Positions 58,141 through 64,000 of a stretch of DNA of 64,000 nucleotides are shown in pieces (positions within the stretch are counted from its first letter, which is position 1; the number at the start of each line of letters is the position of its first letter). The position numbers were made by a program, and so were the translations under genes. The stretch is from Eulemur rufifrons. Lineage: Eukaryota; Chordata; Mammalia; Primates; Lemuridae. The stretch spans positions 48,458,001 to 48,522,000 of the forward strand of contig NC_090986.1 of the NCBI RefSeq assembly GCF_041146395.1, read 5' to 3'. Below the pieces are notes generated by a model, which did not search any database, was not told the origin of the DNA, and was given only the letters and a program-made list of their open reading frames with translations.

Positions 58141-61000
58141 AATAATGCTCCTAATCCGTATACTAGTTCTTCAATTATGTTGATATGTGGGTTGTAGGAA
58201 CTGTTTGTAGAGTTGATGACTAGCTCGTTGCTTCCATAACAACAATGACAAAGGTAATCATATATAGCCAAGATTACACTAGGCACAAATGTTCAGCAGA
58301 TGGGCCTGTTCCAACATAGTAGCTAATAGGCTAATTCACGCTGGATACTGGCTTGGAAACTTAAGTTTTCAGCAAGAGATGATTATGTATACTTCAAATA
58401 TCTTCTAAGCCATGAGTTAGTCAATATTAAATCATATTACCTAGGGCTAGTCTGTGTTTATTACCAGATCTCCAAATTGCAAGTTGTCCGACAACACTGA
58501 AATGTTCACAATACCAAGCCTCAGAAAAGTAAAATTAAATCGCAGTGTATATGGGATTTAAAATAAGTTTTAACATAAATATTTTAGCTGGAATGCATAT
58601 ACAATCATAAACACATATTTATGTGTATGTTTATGTATGAGTATAGATAGAAGTAGGTCTGTTCACATATATACATACATACACAAGGTTTCTAAAATTT
58701 GATATTTTCCCCCTGGATTTAAACTATTAAAAAATATATATTTTGCATGCATAAAAGGCACGCTGTCTGCGGCTAGGGCCACGTTGGCAACCCATTGAAG
58801 AAGTCATGTTTTTTTCTAGAATTGATTGATAGTTTGCCGAGGAAAAGAACAGTGAGCTTTGAGGAAAAAAGTTATAAAACAGAAAATAAATATGAACTAC
58901 TGTGGTATTTGGCAACCTTTTATCAACTCTGCTAAGCCAAAAGGGCAGTCTGCCAAACCTCAAATGTGATTGCATTGTATCCAGAGCAGAGAAAAATACT
59001 GTAGCAAAATAAATAAGAAAAAAAGGCAATGGTATCATCTTAATCTGAAGAAAATATAAAGGAATTGGACTATTTCTAACTTTTATATCAACAATTCTAT
59101 TTTTTTTTCTTTCATAAAACATGAAATGGAAGCAAGATCATGGAGTAGTTCCAGCAGGCAGGCACCTGGTTGGGTGTCTTTGTGCCTGTTATTTAACTTC
59201 AGTGAACCTGATGTCCATCCTGTGCAACATAAGGGGATTAAAGCGCATCACCATTCATCTCCTCCCAGAAATAAAATCCATATTTCTAATTTTGTAGATT
59301 AACATGAAATTTTATTTGTACTCATTTTAATTTTAAAGTTGCATCTTTATTGAAATTATCTGTGAGTACAGAGTTGTCAACTCTGAATTCTCTAAAATAT
59401 GCACCAGCCTTAAATTATTGCCTTTGGACTTTGTGCTACTGAGTATCCTGAATAAGTTTGACTGCAGAATTAATTCCCTTGTTTGGCAATTAGGACATGA
59501 GAATGTTCTCCAGAGATCTGCTACATATCCTGTAGGATTTCTGTCATATGCATACTTTAGGAAACACTGCAAAATTGAATTTTTCAACATAAGTAAACAA
59601 TGAATTAAAAATATTTATTATGTATCTTCCAAGATAAGGAGCATGGTAGAATAGGATACATTCCTACATTCCAAGCAAAGTACCCTTTCCATGGAACCTC
59701 CATGTGGTTAGTAAGCTTAGCCCCTGTTCTTAGAACCTGGATAAATATTGCCTATAAGAAAGTTGACTGTGTATCTCAGTTTGTCCAGGACTGTATTGGC
59801 TGTGTTTATGTAGTTATTAATAATACTCCCTTTCACTGTCAAAAATATTTGAAATTATGCAATTAAATATTTAGTCACCCCATCTATAAGAAGTATAGGA
59901 AATCCCTAAAAACTTTCTAGAGTTGAACTTCTGGTCTTCATAACTCTTTCTCTTACACTTCTAGAAAACTATGGGTTGTGTTAACTATATCTATAACTTT
60001 GCAGAAAAAGAAGTAGTAATTTTCATATAAGAAAATTATAAGAGCTAGTATAAGAACTACCTTGATATTATCCTTACAAGGACAATTTCAAGTAGTTAAT
60101 AACAGATGCTTTGAGTAGTAATTGGGCAAAGGAGGCTTCCTACTTATTGATTTTTACATTTTACTTTGTTTGCTTGTTGATACTGCTTCATTGCAATCCT
60201 GCAGTCATCTTGCAATGCTTGTGAAACCATGTTTTCTTTACAATCTTCATCTTTACCCCAACAAAGAAACTTTGTTAAAATAATTCATATTTTATTCTTG
60301 AAAGTTAAGCAATTTAGGAATCATGCAAAATGTCATGAAATATATGTATTCCTTTTGTTTATAAAAAGTCACTAGTCGTCTCTGCTCTTTACATGTGTGT
60401 GATCGCAGAAATACGTTCTTATGATTTATTGGTGATCAGGCAAACAAAATATCAATCAGTCCTCCTAACCTAGAGACCTGTTTTACAGCTGAATTATTTG
60501 AGAGTGTTTGTGCAAAATACAATGTAGTAAACTGTGGCATCCTACTAAGGGGAGAGAAAGGGAGAATTCAACTCATATGAGTAAATTAAATAGTAAGTCT
60601 CCTCATTGGTAACAGTAGAGGCACATGCTCAAATGCTGCTATGACAGCAGGATTTCATTGACTTAACAAAGCAAATGACTGCTTGTGGCAAAATCATGTT
60701 GTGGTCACTCAGTAGTCCCTGTCAAGCTCAAGGCTGAGTTGTTCAAGTAGCCCCTGGCACCCAGTGAGCCAGAGACAACTGGTTATTACACCAAGCAAAT
60801 CACACAGATCACTTAACAGCATGTCTGTCTCAGTCAGTTGGAAAGCACCTCCATATTTTGTGGATTATTCCACAAGCCAGGATAGTTATGCCATGTTTTC
60901 AGATACCATTTAAAATACTTTACTGAGCAAAGCAATATAGATGACAGTTCTTTCTCATGGGTCAAATTATCTGTAACATTATCTACCCATTTCTGCACTC
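58141..61000. other. Long unique interval, no supported gene
   Basis: No repeat family recognised. The 131-codon minus frame at 58727-59122 and the 85-codon one at 59333-59590 have no domain. A (TATG)n-like patch lies near 58610-58685. Confidence 0.5.
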
Positions 61001-62039
61001 AGCAGTCTCTAAACCTGTTTGCAATATGCATATAAAATGAATCATTATTGTAATGAAATTTGAAACACCCTAGAGTAATGGAGAGGAAAGGGAAAATAAA
61101 ATAAAAACCTGCTGCCCTGGTACAGAAGACAGCCAAAGGAAGGGGAGTGTATCACTGAATAAGTGGTTTTGGGATCTCAGATCATTACTGCAGGAGCTCT
61201 GGTGGGGCGGTTGGTAGAGGGCAGGTGGCCTCTACTGGATGCTCCCTAGTTGGCATTAAGTGTATAGTGAGGACCCTTAAGGCTTTGCTGTTCAGAATAG
61301 AATGAAGTTGCTGTGTTTGAAATTTGAGGTAGCTGAGAGGGGGAACCTGTTTAATTTAGCTCTTAAAAGTTAGCCTTTGACCTTGTGATTACTTGGCTGC
61401 CTCAGTAGCAATGCACATGCCATCCTGCATTTGACAGTTTTTAATCAAGCTGTTTACTGTGTCCAGAACTGCATGTTTATAGAAGGCAGAGGAGAGAAAA
61501 AGAAGGCTTATTTTATGGCGTAGGGCTGGAAACAGCACACATTAGTTGTGTACATCTAGGGATGGGCTGCCACCCATTTTCTTCATAGGAATGAAATTCA
61601 GTTTTTACTCTGTAGTCAGAGTTGATCCTATTTGTGAATTGATAAGTTTCACTTTAATAACTCAAATTCTAGAAGTGTATCAGTAACATAGTAATGTCTT
61701 CTGCACTTCGCTACTTAACTGCTAAGTTAAGAGAACTCTGTTAAGAGTCCCTAAACACCTGGTTGAATTTGCAAGAAAAAAGATCCCTTCTAATAACCTG
61801 TTAGTACCCTTAGAGTGCCAGTGACCCCACTGCCACTCTATTTAATTAGCAGAACACCTCTTACTCTGAAATAATCAGGGAAATAATAAAACAAGAGAAC
61901 AGTAAGAAATTGATATATGCTAAGATGTTTTGTATGTTTTAGTTGTTTTGCAATGCTATAGAAAGAAAGAAATTATCTTGTAAATCACATATTAATAGTT
62001 TTTTATTACTTGAGTAGAATTTTTAAAGTTTAATGACTC
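61001..62039. other. GC-richer unique block, candidate conserved element
   Basis: About 61180-61560 is repeat-free and GC-richer than its flanks. It holds CCTTTGACCTTGTGATTAC (a TGACCTTG nuclear-receptor type half site) and CATTTGACAGTTTTTAATC (a TGACAG word of TALE homeodomain type). These are short motifs and prove nothing alone. No gene seen. Confidence 0.3.
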
Positions 62040-62130
62040 CTTTGAGTGAAATATTAAGTACTTTTAAACTTTACAACACCCTAGAGAAGTGGACATTCTT
62101 ACCAGATTGAAGAACCAATGAAATGGACAG
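62040..62130 (+). mobile_element. Possible MIR SINE fragment
   Basis: TTAAACTTTACAACACCCTAG, AGAAGTGGACATTCTTACC and AGATTGAAGAACCAATG loosely follow the middle of MIR. Low confidence. Confidence 0.4.
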
Positions 62131-63109
62131 TATATGCCATGGTTTTCAATTGAATAAACTTCTCCATTGTCTTTGAGAAGAAGGCGGTAAAAAATATGTC
62201 ATAATGCTAGTAATTACATCTTTGATTTCTTAATATTCTTAAGATAGAAAAGGTGAATTATCTCAATTTTTATTTATTAAGAAAAGTTATGCATTGTATT
62301 TATTAAGGTGTTCTTTTCTAAAAATATCCTGTATGAATCAACAGCCTCTTAAGTGCCAGAGTCTGTCCACAGCACTTTATATCGCAGAGGCAGTATGTTA
62401 AAAAAGAACTCATTTGTTTGAGAAGTTTTGTCTCTGTGATCTTCTGATATTTAAGTCAGTTATTAGAACTGCATTGATGAAACATTGCTTCCTATTGACT
62501 GGAATTATTTTATAAGAGCAGACTAAAACAAATAGCTCTAAGGAAAAAAAATGAGTAATAAATTCTATGCATAGTTGGCCTGTTTAGAATTTGTATTATC
62601 ATTTTGTTGTATCTCCTCCCAGACTTATTTAAAAAACAAAAATAAACAAAAAAAAAATCTTAGTTAAAAAAATTAGAGCCACCTAGTCTCCATGTTATGA
62701 GAATTAGGGATTCAATACATAAATAAATATATACATTTATTATCTTGATTTGGAATCTGGTAAATATGCAATTTAAATAAACTACTTTCTAAAATGATTA
62801 TGGTGAGTTTACATAATTTGTAGAGAAACAAGCAGTATGGAGTTTTAAAGAAACTGTTCTAAAGATTTTCAAAACCCACAGAATTACTCTCCATTTGCTT
62901 AATAATATATCTTAAACTTTATGTAATTTGAAGAGCATATACATTGAGTTAACATATTTTTCTGAATAACCAAAAACTGGAAGTTAATTTTGAACATTCA
63001 GGAATTGTATAACTTTTCTTGCTTGAATTCACATATTAGTTTGTACAGAGTTCTGCTTGATTTTAAAAGCATTTTTCCCCTTAATCCTCAACCAAATAAA
63101 ATGATAAAT

Positions 63110-63310
63110 TCTGACACTCTGTTAATTTGCATAACAATTGGGTACAAAGAGTAATTCATTAATATTCAATGAAGTTCTAATTTGCACAATGCCTGCAGCA
63201 ATATGTAAACTTCATTTTGCTTTAAGATGGAAATTTGTTACAGTGCAAATATCAGTAAGTATAATTTTATTAATCAGTGTCAATGAGCATTTGATTCTGT
63301 GACCTTGATG
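63110..63310. promoter_or_regulatory. OCT-SOX-like composite motif in unique DNA
   Basis: 63125-63139 reads ATTTGCATAACAATT. Its reverse complement matches the OCT4::SOX2 composite (SOX core ATTGTT next to octamer ATGCAAAT) at all but the first base. Further homeodomain-like ATTCATTAAT and TAATTTGC words lie within 60 bp. The surrounding 200 bp is repeat-free. Function is an inference only. Confidence 0.35.
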
Positions 63311-63390
63311 AAGTATATACTTTTGTCCTAGGACACACAGGAGACAAAGAAATTAAGGTCATTTATTTTCTGTTGGTCACTATATTACAT

Positions 63391-63427
63391 ACATAGTTCT
63401 ATGTATTTCACATAGTTCTATGTATTT
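63391..63427 (+). repeat. 19-bp tandem duplication
   Basis: The word ACATAGTTCTATGTATTT occurs at 63391-63408 and again at 63410-63427. Each copy holds the short inverted repeat ACATAG/CTATGT. Confidence 0.93.
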
Positions 63428-63514
63428 GAACTATATAGTGCAAGGAGCCTTCAGTATTCAAAAGAAAGCTGACATTACTGGTTAACCTTCACTAAAAGAA
63501 AAAATTAAAGCAAT

Positions 63515-63700
63515 TATTTCTTCCTATGTTTATTAATTTAGTCAACTAGCATTTTTTAAATACCTATTGTTTCCCAAGCTATTTGTGAGGTTCTGAGGAT
63601 ACATACAGGCCTGTTTCTCCTTCCTGGGGCTTTCAGACTACAAATTTTGAGCTAAGAAGAATGTGTTGCTGTGAAATAAGAATGGAAATGTTTCAAATAC
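63515..63700 (-). mobile_element. L2 LINE 3' end remnant, antisense
   Basis: TTAGTCAACTAGCATTTTTT, AAATACCTATTGTTTCCC, GTGAGGTTCTGAGGATACA and CCTTCCTGGGGCTTTCAGAC follow the antisense L2 3' end. It is next to the MIR at 63726. Confidence 0.68.
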
Positions 63701-63725
63701 ATTCTGTTGGAGCTGAGCTTAACAA

Positions 63726-63900
63726 TAATAATAAGAGGTAATATTTTTGGAATGCTTATTATGTGCCAGGCACTATTGTAAGTGCAAACCATGTATTAGA
63801 TCATTTAATCTTCATAACAACCCCAGGGAGTAGGTAGCATCATTATCCCTATTTTTAGTGAGAAAAATGAAGAATAGTGAGGTTGTTAAATATGTTTATG
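63726..63900 (+). mobile_element. MIR SINE remnant
   Basis: AATAATAATAAGAGGTAAT, GGAATGCTTATTATGTGCC, AGGCACTATTGTAAGTGC, TTTAATCTTCATAACAACC and TAGGTAGCATCATTATCCC follow the first two thirds of MIR closely. Confidence 0.9.
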
Positions 63901-64000
63901 TTATAAAATAAACAATTTTACCTATATTGTGATTTAAAATCAAAATTTGATTTCTACCAAGATTTTCTGCTTAGATTTAAATGTACCAAGTCACTTAACC

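Noticed and set aside
58727..59122. 131-codon minus-strand open frame
   Set aside because: Phe/Leu/Ile-rich and unrecognised; no start context or conservation evidence available.
63515..63900. A single long repeat
   Set aside because: The left part follows antisense L2 and the right part sense MIR; they share the 'gtgccaggcactg'-type words but are separate elements.

Overview
This is AT-rich nuclear DNA from a primate, most likely a strepsirrhine (lemur/loris lineage). The evidence is the Alu elements: five of the seven dimeric copies carry an AT-rich linker between the monomers (around AATAGAAAGAAATTATATGG and ACAACTAAAAATATATA). I associate this structure with lemur-type Alus and it is absent from human Alu subfamilies. 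L1 3' ends reading ACATTTGTACC...TTTGAAATTAAA support the same placement. The species and locus cannot be read from the sequence alone.

I find no protein-coding gene, exon, tRNA, rRNA, snRNA, CpG island or promoter that I can support. The longest open frames are about 130 codons, none has a recognisable domain, and many fall inside repeats. The window behaves like a gene desert or the inside of a very long intron.

Layout: 1-8 kb is mostly unique AT-rich DNA with one Alu, an L2 tail, an (AT)n tract and a MIR. 8-14 kb has two Alus with intact 13-bp target-site duplications (TSDs), the second lying inside an L2-class remnant that also holds an L1 tail. 16-19 kb holds MIRs, a DNA-transposon-like remnant, a FLAM monomer and an MLT1-type solo LTR. 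22-23 kb is a deletion derivative of a Tigger transposon with an Alu inside its transposase remnant. 25-32 kb has a (TG)n tract, a 17-bp minisatellite, a 22-bp palindrome and a MIR split by a 5'-inverted L1. 33.7-34.4 kb is a GC-richer unique island. 35-37 kb is L2-like DNA and the best-preserved Alu (16-bp TSD). 39-45 kb holds antisense L1 ends, an L2 split by an antisense MLT1-type LTR, a MIR and an Alu. 46-54 kb has an unclassified retroposed insert with a 15-bp TSD, a MER2-like element, an Alu, a 61-bp tandem duplication and an L1 3' end. 54-64 kb is MIR/L2/MER5 remnants in mostly unique DNA, with an OCT-SOX-like composite motif near 63.13 kb.

No genes work together here. The history that can be read is one of layered insertions: ancient MIR, L2 and DNA transposons, then MaLR LTRs and older L1s, then strepsirrhine L1 and Alu copies. 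No new biological system is evident. The items most worth checking are the retroposed insert at 46983-47247, the nested insertions, and a few unique regions that may be conserved non-coding elements.
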